Shown: positions 55,024 through 64,000, numbered from the stretch's first letter. The stretch is DNA of 64,000 nucleotides from Geodermatophilus amargosae (GCF_900116515.1 NZ_FPBA01000027.1:1-64000); one strand, 5' to 3'. Notes: generated from the letters alone by a model not told the origin. Numbers and translations are program-made.

Positions 55024-56226
55024 TGGGGAAGCCGCGGCGGCGACAGGCAGGCGAGGGCGGGATCAGCGAGTACGCGACGAAGGTCGGCCCACGTTTCCTG
55101 ATCAAGTACCCGGTCCTGCTGGAGGACGGGACCAAGCGCGTCGTCCTCAAGCGCGGCTTCATGCGCAGGGCAGACGCCGCCGCGGCCCTCCGTGCGGAGA
55201 TCCGCAACGTCGAGATGGGGGAGTGGGTCGAGCCCGCCAAGATGCGACTCGACACGTACCTGGCCGAGTGGGTCGAGGGCCAGCGGCTGAAGGCGTCCAC
55301 GCTCTCCTCCTACCGCAAGAACATCCGGCTCCACATCGACCCCCACCTGGGGGGCGACGCCGCTGTCCCGGCTCACCGGGACGGCGGTGGACGCGTGGAT
55401 GCGCACGTTGGAGACCTCGGGGCGTGCGGACGGCCGAGGAGGGCTGTCGGCCCGCACGGTGCGCTACGTCTACACGATCCTGCGGTCCGCGCTGGGGGAG
55501 GCCGTCAAGCACGGGCGGCTGGCCGTGAACCCCACCGACCGGTCCACGCCGCCGAGCCCGTCGGAGGCCAGGCCGCCGGAGATGCAGGCCTGGACCGCCC
55601 GAAAGCTCGGGAAGTTCCTGGCCTGGGCCGAGGACCGCGATCCGGACCTCGCCATGGCCTGGCGGCTGCTCGCGGCCACAGGTATGCGGCGCGGTGAGGC
55701 TCTCGCCCTGCGCTGGCGGGACGTGGACCTCGAGGCCGGCCGTCTGCAGGTGCGGCGCAGCGTGGGCGTCGTCAAGGCCAAGGGCGACGGGCAGCAGCTG
55801 CTCGAGGGGCCGACGAAGACAGGTCAGGCGCGCGTCGTCGACATCGACCCGGACACCGTCGCCGCGCTCGAGGCCTACCGCGCCGTGCGCGGCCGGCTGG
55901 ACGCAGGGCTGGTGCGGGACAGCGCCCTTGTCCTCGGCAGCCTGACCGGCGGGCATCGCCATCCCGAGCGCTTCTCCCGCCGCTTCACCGATCAGGTGGC
56001 CCAGGCCCGCCGAGCTCTGGGGGAGGACGAGCTGCCGCGGATCCGCTTGTACGACCTGCGCCACACCCACGCCACGCTGCTGCTGGCCGCGGGCGAGCCG
56101 GTGAAGGTGGTCTCGGAGCGCCTCGGCCACGCCAACGCGACCATCACCCTCACCGTCTACCAGCACGTCCACCCCGGCGTGGGCCGCCAGGCCGCCGAGC
56201 GCTACGCCGCCCTGCTGCGGGGCTGA
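55024..56226 (+). pseudogene. Tyrosine recombinase, second copy, split by one extra G
   Basis: Highly similar over its whole length to the recombinase at 9020-10222. The N-terminal 110 codons (ATG 55024, strong GAGGAGG) are in one frame and the rest, from LSRLTGTAVDAWMR, in another. A run of six G at 55349-55354 stands where copy 1 has five; removing one G restores LGATPLSRLTG aligned with LGAHRVVRLTG. All catalytic residues (Arg, Lys, HxxR, His, Tyr) remain downstream. It is a true pseudogene, a slippage variant or a sequencing error. Confidence 0.85.
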
Positions 56227-56242
56227 CAGAGCCCGCGAAGGA

Positions 56243-56360
56243 TCAAATTGGTATCACGAGGCCTATGTTGACCTTGAAACGACTCCGCCCCGGGCCTCTG
56301 ACCTGCAGAGACACCGGGGCGGTGCTGTGTCCGAGGGGCGACACGCTACATACGCACACG
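56243..56360 (+). repeat. Post-integrase structured element, copy 3
   Basis: TCAAA-N4-GTATCACG box, hairpin arms CGCCCCGG (56286-56293) and CCGGGGCG (56314-56321) with inner CTCTG-ACCTG-CAGAG, and invariant TGTGTCCGAGGGGCGAC (56326-56342), then ACACGCTACATACGCACACG as in copy 2. The 270 bp between this element and the next gene show nothing recognisable. Confidence 0.75.
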
Positions 56361-56631
56361 CCTGCACTGAGACGGGTGCGGCTGAGCGACCTGCTTGGGC
56401 AGCCGCGCGGGGAAGCGCTCCGCGGTGTCGCGTACGGGCGGAGGAACGCTGGATGCACCAGGAGCACTGATCGAGGTGTGCACACTATGGCCAACACTGA
56501 CGCTGACACGCCGTACGTCGCGGCGGCCAAGAAGGCAACCGTGGACCGTCGGTGTCGGAGGCGCTGCCAGCGGTGGGAGGTGGCACCTCACAGTCAGGTG
56601 GCTGCGATCTCGAGCACTGTCGCAGGTCGGG

Positions 56632-57783
56632 CTACGTCGTCGCCAGCGGCCAGTTGACGTCCAACGTCACCGAACCCTGGGCGGTGGCGACACGCAGCTG
56701 ACCGGTGAGGACGCCAGCCGTTCCGGGCGGTCTCGTCATGCTGGGGGTCAGCGTCAGCGGCCCACCGGTCATCGGGGTGCCCGGCGGTGGTGGGAGCTGG
56801 GCTGAGGCGGCCGAGACGATCGCGGGAAGCGGTACCCCGAGGTCAAGCGCCAGGTCGTGACCGGTGTCGCCACGGACACCCAAGGAGACGAGTATCAGCT
56901 TGATGCCTGAGTTGTCGATGGCCAAGGAACCCTGCGTCCCCGTGGCGGAGAAGTCCGTCAGGAAGCGCGGGTCGGTCGACGCGGGGTTGTTGCGCAGGGC
57001 AGACGCCGGTGTGGTGCTCAGGCTGCGCTGGATGAACGCAGGACCGTCCGGGATGGCGCGGTTCTTGATGTAGTCGCCAGGTGTCACCTCGACGACCTTG
57101 TCAACGACCAGAGTGGCGGAGTCGCTGCCGTCTCCCATGGCGGCCTGATCGACACCCGCTCCGGCGACGAGAGCGGCGAACTGCGGCAGCATGAGCCCGA
57201 TCTCGCCGTGTTGCTGAACGATCACGAGCACGGCGTTGATGTCGCGGGCGACGCCGTACGCCGCCTTACCAATGGTCGCCGACATCGGCCAGAAGGTCCC
57301 CGAGGTCGCCGGTGTGGCCGCGACCGACTTCCCCTCCACGAGCGGGAGCAACCGGCCTATCGCCTCGACGAGGGGGGGAACGGACTGTCCCGGGTCGCCC
57401 TTGGCCACGATGAAGGAGCTGGCCGACGCCCCTGCCCCCTGCCCGAAGTAGCGGAAGGAGGGAGCATGCGGGGGCTCACCAGGCAGCGTGATCGCCTTGG
57501 ACACGACCTCTCCCTGCCACTTCACCGCGCAGTCGCCGGGGGTTGCGCAGTAGCTGGCGAAGGTCTGCCCGTTGGCGACCACCCGGGCGGTCGAGGCGAT
57601 GGCAGCCGCCGTGAACTTCTCGGACGGCTTTCGTTGGAGCACCTCGAGCCGGAAGAAGTCGGCGTCCAGGAAGACGTACCGGAACGCACCATCGAGTGCC
57701 GCGAAGACCCCACCGCCGGAGTTCATGCGCTTGCGGACATCCGGGAGGAAGCCCGGCCCACCGAACGTGTGCTGTACGAGCAT
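56632..57783 (-). CDS. NAGPA-like (phosphodiester glycosidase-type) protein
   Basis: 383 residues, no clear signal peptide. The middle has KAAYGVARDINAVLVIVQQ, then a leucine-rich helix and AAMGDGSDSATLVV, which match the order of the NAGPA family (RTAIGxD, LLVVVDG, LNLDGGGSS). The key Asp-Gly-Gly is altered to GDGS, so activity is uncertain. It lies 16 bp after the HExxH gene and is surely in the same operon. Function unknown. Confidence 0.6.
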   Translation of the reverse strand: MLVQHTFGGPGFLPDVRKRMNSGGGVFAALDGAFRYVFLDADFFRLEVLQRKPSEKFTAAAIASTARVVANGQTFASYCATPGDCAVKWQGEVVSKAITLPGEPPHAPSFRYFGQGAGASASSFIVAKGDPGQSVPPLVEAIGRLLPLVEGKSVAATPATSGTFWPMSATIGKAAYGVARDINAVLVIVQQHGEIGLMLPQFAALVAGAGVDQAAMGDGSDSATLVVDKVVEVTPGDYIKNRAIPDGPAFIQRSLSTTPASALRNNPASTDPRFLTDFSATGTQGSLAIDNSGIKLILVSLGVRGDTGHDLALDLGVPLPAIVSAASAQLPPPPGTPMTGGPLTLTPSMTRPPGTAGVLTGQLRVATAQGSVTLDVNWPLATT

Positions 57784-57799
57784 GGCTCCTCGTCCGTGG

Positions 57800-58909
57800 C
57801 TAGGCGATCACGTGTCCGTCCGAGACTTCCTTCTGCAGGGCGGCCAACACGTCGGCAGCCGCGAGCCAGATCCCGTCGACCGCCAGTGACTCGAGGCTCT
57901 CGCCCCTGGCGTCGGCACGGGCGTGTGCGACGGTGTCCACGGCGTGACCCCGGAGCTCCGCGTCGGCCGTCACGATGGCGCGAGCCTCAGCTGTCAACGC
58001 TCCGGGCAGCCGGACGATCGCCTCCTGGAGGGCAACGCCGTATGCGGACACGGCCGCACGAACGGCGAGGAGGAGCTCCTCCGTGTAGTGCAGCGTGCCG
58101 ACCGGGGACCCGAGCCCACCCTGCGTCAGCGTCACCGGATGGTCGCCGGCCGGCAAGGGAGGAGTGGTTCCGTACACCCACCCGTCCCGCAGGACGACGT
58201 CGGTGGCGGGCTTGCCGCCGATGTCCAGCCAGACGTCCGCGGCAATCGACGTCGTGGGCGCGCGCATCCTGAGGCCACCCTCCACGGGCATCGCATCCGG
58301 CTCGAGCGTCGACGGGCACACGACCTGAGCCGGTGCCGCGTACCCCACGCCCACGCCCTGGTCCGTCGGGCTTCGCAGGGGGAGTCCGACCTGGAGACGG
58401 AAGGCGTTCTCGTGCTCGATCGTCTGTCGCACCCGCGCCGGGCCGGGTGGCGGCGCATCGCCCACGGCCGCGTGGTGTGCGTGTGCCAGCTCATGGAAGA
58501 GGATCGCCGGTGCCGGGTGGGTGACCCGGCCAGGTGTCCCGGACAACTCCGCCACGTGGTAGTTGGCGGATCCGGCGTCTGTGACGTCGTAGACGATGCG
58601 CATAGCAGTTCCGCCGAACGGCAGGGTCGCCCCGCCTGTCGCGGTGATGGGGCTGCCATCGGGCAGCACGAAACCCGCGTCTACGCCCGAGATGACGACG
58701 TCCGTCGCAACGGAGTTGCACATCGCGTCGAGCAGGTCCTGCGCCGGCCCGCTGCGCTTCTTGCGGTACTTGAACCTCTTGATCGTCGGATTGCCCGGGA
58801 CGTCCTCGATGAGGTCGGCCGGGTCGCTCTCGCACCGCCCGATCAGCACCAGATGACTCAGCACGGCGAACTGCGTGCCGGTGAAGGAGAGCTGGACGAA
58901 CAGTGTCAT
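57800..58909 (-). CDS. Putative HExxH zinc metallopeptidase (M91-like)
   Basis: 369 residues. A zinc-binding motif FHELAHAHHAAVGD stands near residue 140, followed 20-odd residues later by TIEHENAFRLQVGLPLR, the spacing and style of M91/NleD-like effector peptidases. The C-terminal 150 residues are beta-rich then helical and unassigned. There is no signal peptide. First gene of a two-gene operon beside the second recombinase. Enzyme activity is predicted from the motif only. Confidence 0.6.
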   Translation of the reverse strand: MTLFVQLSFTGTQFAVLSHLVLIGRCESDPADLIEDVPGNPTIKRFKYRKKRSGPAQDLLDAMCNSVATDVVISGVDAGFVLPDGSPITATGGATLPFGGTAMRIVYDVTDAGSANYHVAELSGTPGRVTHPAPAILFHELAHAHHAAVGDAPPPGPARVRQTIEHENAFRLQVGLPLRSPTDQGVGVGYAAPAQVVCPSTLEPDAMPVEGGLRMRAPTTSIAADVWLDIGGKPATDVVLRDGWVYGTTPPLPAGDHPVTLTQGGLGSPVGTLHYTEELLLAVRAAVSAYGVALQEAIVRLPGALTAEARAIVTADAELRGHAVDTVAHARADARGESLESLAVDGIWLAAADVLAALQKEVSDGHVIA

Positions 58910-59258
58910 CGCACGGTCCCCTCCGATCCCCGTCCGGGCATCGTGCCGTCGGCAGGTCCAGAGGCTCTGGTCTGCAGGACCGCCATGGGTGGACCCGGAT
59001 GCCGCTGCGCGCCAGTTCGAACTCGGCTGCGGCTGTCATGCCGCAGGATCGGAACAGCGGAGAGGCACCGTGTCCGAACAGCGTGACAGGGCTCCGCGAG
59101 CCCCGTCAATGCACGGTTGCCGGGCCGGGCCGGCCCTCGATCCCGGGCCGATCGCACCGAAGGGCCGCGTGCGGACACGACCCCGCCGCGGCCCGCGGCC
59201 ACTACTGTCCGGGTCAACATCACGGGACATGCTCGTTCCTGCCAGTGAGGTGGTCGTT
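58910..59258. other. Promoter region, no gene recognised (about 350 bp)
   Basis: This is the divergent space between the metallopeptidase operon and the small protein at 59259. I see no convincing frame, repeat or operator in it. Confidence 0.4.
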
Positions 59259-59546
59259 GTGACGTCGAGCGACTTCGATCCGTTCAACACCGACGACCTG
59301 ACCAACCCGGCCGACTGGTGGCAGTGGGTCGTCCGAGAGCACGGCGAGCTCATCTCCCAGGCTGCCACCCGACTGGGCGCTGCGGTGATCTCCGGCGCAC
59401 TGGGCATCGCGGGTGCGCAATTGCAGGCGAACGGCTCTAAGCTCGCCACCCCGACCCTGGCGGCCTCGGGCTTGTTCGCCGCCGGTTTCACCGGTGGTGC
59501 CGCGCTCGACGCCCGGAGCCGGCGACAGGTCCGACCCATGCGCTGA
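59259..59546 (+). CDS. Small hypothetical protein with glycine-rich helix
   Basis: 95 residues: an acidic N-terminus (SSDFDPFNTDDLTNPADWW) and an Ala/Gly-rich C-terminal half that could form one or two membrane helices (GAAVISGALGIAGA, ASGLFAAGFTGGAA). GTG 59259 has GAGG eight bases before it; an in-frame ATG at 59229 is an alternative. Family not recognised. Confidence 0.6.
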   Translation: MTSSDFDPFNTDDLTNPADWWQWVVREHGELISQAATRLGAAVISGALGIAGAQLQANGSKLATPTLAASGLFAAGFTGGAALDARSRRQVRPMR

Positions 59547-59567
59547 GCACGCGTCCGAGCCGGGATC

Positions 59568-60674
59568 ATGGGGTCTCCAGGATCGCCGGAACCGCTGCGC
59601 GGGCCGGCCCCCACCATGTCGGACCGGCGGGCGGAGGGCGCGGGAAGCCTACCGGGGCTGAGCTTCTGCATGATCGTCCGGAACGGTGCCGCCACGCTGG
59701 CCGACTGCCTGGAGAGCGTGGCCGCGGTGGCCGACGAGCTGATCGTGGTCGACACGGGCTCGTGTGACGAGACGGTGAGCATCGCCGAGCGACTCGGGGC
59801 ACACGTGATCGCTGCACCGTGGACCAACGATTTCGCCGCGGCCCGGAACCGTTACCTCCGCGTCGCCCGACGGTCCTGGATCCTGTCGCTGGACGCCGAT
59901 GAGCGGCTGCTCGACCCCGACGTGGACCGCATCCGGGCGATAGTCGACGCCCATCCCCGGACAGCATTCGGCGTCACCGTGCGGAACTTCTTCGACCACG
60001 ACCTGGAATGGCCTCGATTCCTGGCACCGAGCGAGTTCGGCGGGCGCGCCTCAGCCCGGCAGTCCTGGCACGTCAGCCGGACCATCCGTCTGTTCCCACG
60101 GCTGTCCGGCCTGACCTACCGCTACCCCGTTCACGAGTCGCTGATCCCGGCCGCCCGGCAGGTCGGCGTGCGACTGCGGCTGAGCGACCTCGTGGTCCAT
60201 CACCGTGAGGGATCCGCAGCCGGCACGGCACACACCGCGCCGAAGACGGCGCAGTACTCGTTGCTCGGGCGGGCCAAGGTGGACCGCCATCCCCGCTGTT
60301 CCCGCGGCCACCTGGAGATGGCGCGCGTCCACCTCGACGGCGGGGCGTGGGCGCTCGCCGAGGACGAGCTGCGGGAATGTCTGCGGCTGAGCCCGATGAC
60401 GGGGCTCGCCGGCTACTACCTGGGCGAGGTCCTGCTGCAGACCGGTCGTCTGCACGACCTGAAGAGGCTCCTGGCCCGGTCGCCGATGTCAGGGATCGAC
60501 CGTTGCCATCTGGAAGGCCGCCGGCTGCTGGTGACCTGCCGTCACGAGAGGGCCGCCGCGCTCCTCCGCCGGGTGGTGGCCGAGAAGCCCGGCTATCGGC
60601 CGGCCCGCCGTCTGCTCGACACGGCGTTGGACCGTTCGGTGATCAATAGACCCGGATGCCCGACCGGGCGGTGA
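59568..60674 (+). CDS. Glycosyltransferase family 2 with C-terminal TPR-like region
   Basis: 368 residues: a GT-A fold starting LSFCMIVRNGAATLADCLES, the nucleotide-sugar motif LDADER near residue 108, then a helical C-terminal half (ALAEDELRECLRLSPMTGLAGYYLG) of TPR type. This two-part form is common in actinobacterial SunS-like or glycan-assembly transferases. ATG 59568 and 59616 are both possible; neither has a strong ribosome site. It is convergent with the carbamoyltransferase, overlapping by 32 bp. Confidence 0.85.
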   Translation: MGSPGSPEPLRGPAPTMSDRRAEGAGSLPGLSFCMIVRNGAATLADCLESVAAVADELIVVDTGSCDETVSIAERLGAHVIAAPWTNDFAAARNRYLRVARRSWILSLDADERLLDPDVDRIRAIVDAHPRTAFGVTVRNFFDHDLEWPRFLAPSEFGGRASARQSWHVSRTIRLFPRLSGLTYRYPVHESLIPAARQVGVRLRLSDLVVHHREGSAAGTAHTAPKTAQYSLLGRAKVDRHPRCSRGHLEMARVHLDGGAWALAEDELRECLRLSPMTGLAGYYLGEVLLQTGRLHDLKRLLARSPMSGIDRCHLEGRRLLVTCRHERAAALLRRVVAEKPGYRPARRLLDTALDRSVINRPGCPTGR

Positions 60675-62100
60675 ACCGGTCGGCATCGGCGACCGAGTTG
60701 ACCAGGGGCTCGCCCTTCACGTTCAGCGACGTGTTCAGCAGCATCGGGCACCCGGTTCGGGCGTGGAAGTCCGCCAGCAGCCCGTGGATCGCCGGGTTGT
60801 CCGCCGGCCGCAGGGTCTGCACCCGGGCCGTGCCGTCTGCGTGCACGATCGCAGGGAACGCCTCGGGATGTCGCACGGGCGCAACGAACTGCATGTAGGG
60901 ACTGGTCGGTACGGGCAGATCGAAGTGCTCGTGAGCGTGCTCGGCGAGCACCATGGGTGCGAACGGCCGGAACGGTTCCCGCCGCTTGAGGGCGTTCACC
61001 TTGTCCCTGGCCGCCGGGTCCCGAGGGTCTGTGAACAGCGAGCGGTTGCCCAGGGCCCTCGGTCCGAACTCGGCCCTGCCGGTGGCCACGCCGATCACGT
61101 CACCCGCGGACAGTGCCGCCAGCGCTCCGGCCTGGTCGAACGGTCGGTCGATCGCGTGGCCGAGGTAGGGATGCCGCCACCGGGCGTGCCGGCGGCTCCA
61201 CGCCAGCGCCGCCCCGATGCTGGAGCCGCCGTCACCCGGGTTGGGCATGATCCAGATCTGGTCGAACAACCCCTGCTGGGCGATCCTGGTGTTGGCCAGG
61301 CAGTTCATCGCCACGCCGCCGGCCAGCACCAGGCGTCGACGCCCGGTGGTCCGGGCCAGCCAGCGTGTGATCCCCAGCAGGACGTCTTCGGTGACCGCCT
61401 GGATGGAGGCGGCCAAGTCCGCTCGCCGGTCCAGGTCCGGGCGCCACCAACGGACCCCGCGGTGGGGGTTCTCCCGCAGCTTCAGGCGGGGCGGGTCGAA
61501 ACGCTCGACGAAGTCCTGCCAGATCAGGTCCCGGTAGACAGGCTCGCCCGATGCGGCCATGCCCATGAGGATGTACTCCTCCTCGTTGGGCGTGAGTCCG
61601 ATCCGCTGGGTGAATGCCGAGTACAGCAGCCCGAGGCTGTCCGGATAGTTCTGACTCCACAGCCGCCGCAGGATCGGGCCCTGCCCCGTCCACGCGCTCA
61701 GGGTCTCCCACTCGCCGATCGCGTCGGCCACGAGGATCACCGCGTCGTCGAAGGGGCTGGTGAAGTATCCCGCGGCCGCGTGGCTCTCGTGGTGACCGAC
61801 GTAGCGCACCGGGACGCCGGGCAGGAAGCGGTGCACGTATCGCGCGCCGTCGGTCCGGCCGACGTCCGACCACTGCCCGGCCCATGCCTTGCGTGCGCGC
61901 TTGAGATGCGGCTTCTCGTACCACACCACGAGATCCGGCGGGCCGTACCGCATCGCGTCAGCCAGCAGGTCGGCGTTGAGGTGCGGGTCGTTCTTGACCC
62001 GGCTGTAACGCTCGGCGGCGGAAGCGAACAAAATCTCGCGCCCCCGCACCACGGCCAGGCTGGCGTCGTGCTCGTTGGCGCTGACCCCGTAGATGATCAC
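60643..62100 (-). CDS. O-carbamoyltransferase (NodU/CmcH family)
   Basis: 485 residues with both family domains: the Kae1-like N-terminal domain beginning IIYGVSANEHDASLAVV with GHHESHAAAGY near residue 101, then NPGDGGSSIGAAL and FGPRALGNRS, and the C-terminal YrdC-like part ending SLNVKGEPLVNS. It transfers a carbamoyl group from carbamoyl phosphate to a hydroxyl, typically on a sugar or antibiotic. GTG 62100 lies one base after the SGNH hydrolase stop, so the two are coupled. Confidence 0.92.
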   Translation of the reverse strand: MIIYGVSANEHDASLAVVRGREILFASAAERYSRVKNDPHLNADLLADAMRYGPPDLVVWYEKPHLKRARKAWAGQWSDVGRTDGARYVHRFLPGVPVRYVGHHESHAAAGYFTSPFDDAVILVADAIGEWETLSAWTGQGPILRRLWSQNYPDSLGLLYSAFTQRIGLTPNEEEYILMGMAASGEPVYRDLIWQDFVERFDPPRLKLRENPHRGVRWWRPDLDRRADLAASIQAVTEDVLLGITRWLARTTGRRRLVLAGGVAMNCLANTRIAQQGLFDQIWIMPNPGDGGSSIGAALAWSRRHARWRHPYLGHAIDRPFDQAGALAALSAGDVIGVATGRAEFGPRALGNRSLFTDPRDPAARDKVNALKRREPFRPFAPMVLAEHAHEHFDLPVPTSPYMQFVAPVRHPEAFPAIVHADGTARVQTLRPADNPAIHGLLADFHARTGCPMLLNTSLNVKGEPLVNSVADADRFTARSGIRVY

Positions 62101-62101
62101 T

Positions 62102-63115
62102 TCAGTAGATGAACGGGTCTCGGCGTCTCATGGCCCGGATCCTGCGTCCCAGACGGCCAGAGGTGATCATCTGCCGCGCCGGTCGGAAGAGTGCGTCGAC
62201 CCGAGGTGGCGCAGTGGCGACCGGGAGCCGTGCGCGCGGGCGAGGCGGTGCCACGGCCTGCGGCGCGGCGGAGCCCGTTCCGGCAGGCCCTAGACCTTCG
62301 CTCGCCATTCCCTGCACCATGGCGGCGGCGAACTCGGCATGGGAATCGATGCCGGCGTGCCGGCCGTCCCGAGCGAGGTCCACAGGCTCCCAGGCGCCCA
62401 CGTACCCATCCAGACCGGTGTACGCCTGGAGGACCTCCGTCGGCACCGGCTCGAGGACCCCCCAGTGGTACGGGATGCCGCACTCGGCCAACCGGGCCCG
62501 CACGAGCTGGAAGTTGCGCACGAAGTTGAAGAACGTCTGGGCCTCCGTGGACAGACGCAGGAACGCCGCGTGCTCCTCGGTGTTGAAGTCCGGTCGCCAA
62601 TCGGGCAGGAAGAAGAGCTGACGGCGCGGCGTCGGGAACCAACTGATCCGGGCGGTCGACGGCCACAGCACGCAGACGGCGTCGGGTCGCAGCGCGTCGA
62701 TGCTCTGGTGCACCATCATGGCGACGTAATCCGATCCGGTCGCCCCGAACCCCAGGTTGAACTGGCGCACCGTCCGGCCGTGCAGGTCCGCGAGCGACTT
62801 AGTGACGAGCGATGTCCACAGCCGCTCATACGGCATGCCGAGGCCGAACGTGTTGGAATCGCCGACGAACACGACCGCCAAGTCCCCGGCGTCCCGATCG
62901 AACTCCGGACCGCGGTATCCCATCGAATTGAACCGGTACCCCACGCTGTCCGGGGAGAACGCGCGGTTCCCTCGGCGGAGGTAGTTCTCTTCGGAATCGC
63001 CGTGCAGCCACTGCGTGAACGCCACAGGTGGGTACTGCGGCGAGCGAGGGACCCGGTTGGCCTGCCAGAAGTCGGTCGCCGAAGGCAGGAACCCACGACC
63101 GGCGGACTGGCCCAC
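62102..63115 (-). CDS. SGNH/GDSL hydrolase-like protein
   Basis: 337 residues. The block I motif VVFVGDSNTFG carries the candidate nucleophile Ser near residue 86; LGFGATGSDY is the block II glycine region and SHAE near 258 may hold the catalytic His. The C-terminus is basic and low-complexity. It lacks a signal peptide. It may deacetylate or esterify the glycan acted on by the coupled carbamoyltransferase. Confidence 0.8.
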   Translation of the reverse strand: MGQSAGRGFLPSATDFWQANRVPRSPQYPPVAFTQWLHGDSEENYLRRGNRAFSPDSVGYRFNSMGYRGPEFDRDAGDLAVVFVGDSNTFGLGMPYERLWTSLVTKSLADLHGRTVRQFNLGFGATGSDYVAMMVHQSIDALRPDAVCVLWPSTARISWFPTPRRQLFFLPDWRPDFNTEEHAAFLRLSTEAQTFFNFVRNFQLVRARLAECGIPYHWGVLEPVPTEVLQAYTGLDGYVGAWEPVDLARDGRHAGIDSHAEFAAAMVQGMASEGLGPAGTGSAAPQAVAPPRPRARLPVATAPPRVDALFRPARQMITSGRLGRRIRAMRRRDPFIY

Positions 63116-63221
63116 GATGGCGCCCCTTCCGCTCCGTGCTCAGCCTCCATACCATACCGTGGGTGATTGAAGATCCAGGGGGGCAGTTGCCGCCTCGCGG
63201 CGCGGTGTCGAACCAACGAGC

Positions 63222-64000
63222 GTGAGGCGGTCAGCGGTGGTCGTCACCGACCGCCGGCTGCTCCCCGCTCGACGCGGTAACCGGGTTCGCATTCTCGGTG
63301 TGCTGCGCGGTCTGCGCGCGCTCGGCTGGCGAGTGGAGCTCATCTGCCTCCCGGACGCCGGCTCCGACGACGAGCTGCTGAGCGAGGTCGACGCCGTCCA
63401 TCGCCTGCGAGCCCGGCGCTTCGACGGTGGCGACGTGGCCTGCTTCGACAGCCGGCCCTTCCGCTGGGCCGTGGAGCGGGTGGTCGCGGCGCGCCGGCCG
63501 GAGGTCGTCATCGCCGAGTACGCCTGGCTGGCCCCCACGATGCACCGCCTCCCGCCTCGGGTCACCCGGGTGGTCGACTGCCACGACGTGCTGCACGAAC
63601 GGACGGACCGTTTCCGCGCAGCCGGCCTGGATCCCTGGGTCTCCTGCACCCGGGTGCAGGAGCAAGGCCTGTTGCGCTCAGCGGATACGGTCCTCGCGGC
63701 CCAGTACCACGACGGAGCCGTCCTGCGGACGCTGGTGCCGGACACGGACGTGCGGTCTGTCTTCCCGGAGATCAGCTGCTCCGCCCCGCCGTCCGCGCCG
63801 CCAGTCAGTTCGCGGGTGCTGGCGGTCGGCGCGTCGCACGCGGGCAACGACGGCATCCTGAGGTTTGCCGCGTCCGGCTGGAAAGCCGTCCTGGCCGCCG
63901 TCCCCGACGCCCGGCTGGACATCGCCGGGACGGTCGCCGCCGGACGACCCGGCCCTGCCGTGACCTTCCTGGGCGAGGTGGACGACCTTGCTCCGTCCTA
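63222..64000 (+). CDS. Glycosyltransferase family 4-like protein (truncated at window end)
   Basis: GTG 63222 opens a frame that stays open to the window edge (259 codons). It starts VRRSAVVVTDRRLLPARRGN, with NRVRILGVLRGLRALGWRVE typical of GT-B glycosyltransferase N-terminal domains, then VVIAEYAWLAPTM, DCHDVLHERT and the beginning of the second domain (VLAVGASHAGNDGI). It is divergent from the SGNH hydrolase gene and extends the glycan cluster to the right. Confidence 0.85.
   Translation, partial: MRRSAVVVTDRRLLPARRGNRVRILGVLRGLRALGWRVELICLPDAGSDDELLSEVDAVHRLRARRFDGGDVACFDSRPFRWAVERVVAARRPEVVIAEYAWLAPTMHRLPPRVTRVVDCHDVLHERTDRFRAAGLDPWVSCTRVQEQGLLRSADTVLAAQYHDGAVLRTLVPDTDVRSVFPEISCSAPPSAPPVSSRVLAVGASHAGNDGILRFAASGWKAVLAAVPDARLDIAGTVAAGRPGPAVTFLGEVDDLAPS

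Overview
The window is strongly GC-rich, with tightly packed genes, many GTG starts, ATGA/GTGA stop-start overlaps and purine-rich Shine-Dalgarno sequences. The protein families (SARP/BTAD regulators, LigB dioxygenases, DUF2218, DUF4389, CPBP proteases) point to a high-GC actinobacterium. A Geodermatophilaceae-like organism is my best guess, but I could not run a search. No rRNA, tRNA, CRISPR array or replication origin was seen.

Layout. 1-8.4 kb: a redox and aromatic-stress block with two MarR regulators (the second frameshifted), DoxX proteins, a quinone-oxidoreductase-like MDR enzyme, a LigB-type extradiol dioxygenase with two decayed relatives, an NmrA-type reductase and DUF2218. Three promoter regions carry paired CTTG-N6-CAAG operators. 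This resembles the quinone-response regulons of MhqR-type MarR proteins. 9-10.4 kb: an intact tyrosine recombinase followed by a structured 117-bp element. 10.5-22.2 kb: two FAD monooxygenases, NmrA and GNAT proteins, a large SARP-ATPase regulator (SARP-1), then a tight operon of membrane proteins, FAD enzyme, CPBP protease, hydrolase-SRPBCC fusion and TspO. 22.2-23.2 kb: a recombinase remnant, the same structured element and a decayed CPBP gene. 23.1-40.7 kb: two related NAD-epimerases, TetR and LuxR-ATPase regulators, an ABC transporter, SARP-2, several small membrane proteins and a histidine kinase/response regulator pair.

40.9-53.6 kb is a metal-handling block. It holds a CopA-type ATPase with an unusual His-rich C-terminal extension, a CopZ-like chaperone, a second HMA protein, a small Cys-containing protein, an MFS exporter and a third SARP (SARP-3). 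Four pairs of 11-bp-phased GGACAGC heptamers lie about 58-68 bp before copA, copZ, the HMA gene and the MFS gene, all facing the gene. This suggests that SARP-3 runs a copper regulon, which would be an unusual job for a SARP. 53.6-56.4 kb holds gene debris, two small proteins, a second recombinase broken by one extra G, and the third copy of the structured element. 56.6-58.9 kb is a two-gene operon of unknown role (a NAGPA-like protein and an HExxH metallopeptidase-like protein). 59.3-64 kb is a glycan-type cluster (GT2, O-carbamoyltransferase, SGNH hydrolase, GT4).

Three genes (the second MarR, the LuxR and the second recombinase) are each broken by one base, two of them in G runs. Read-level confirmation should come before calling them true pseudogenes.
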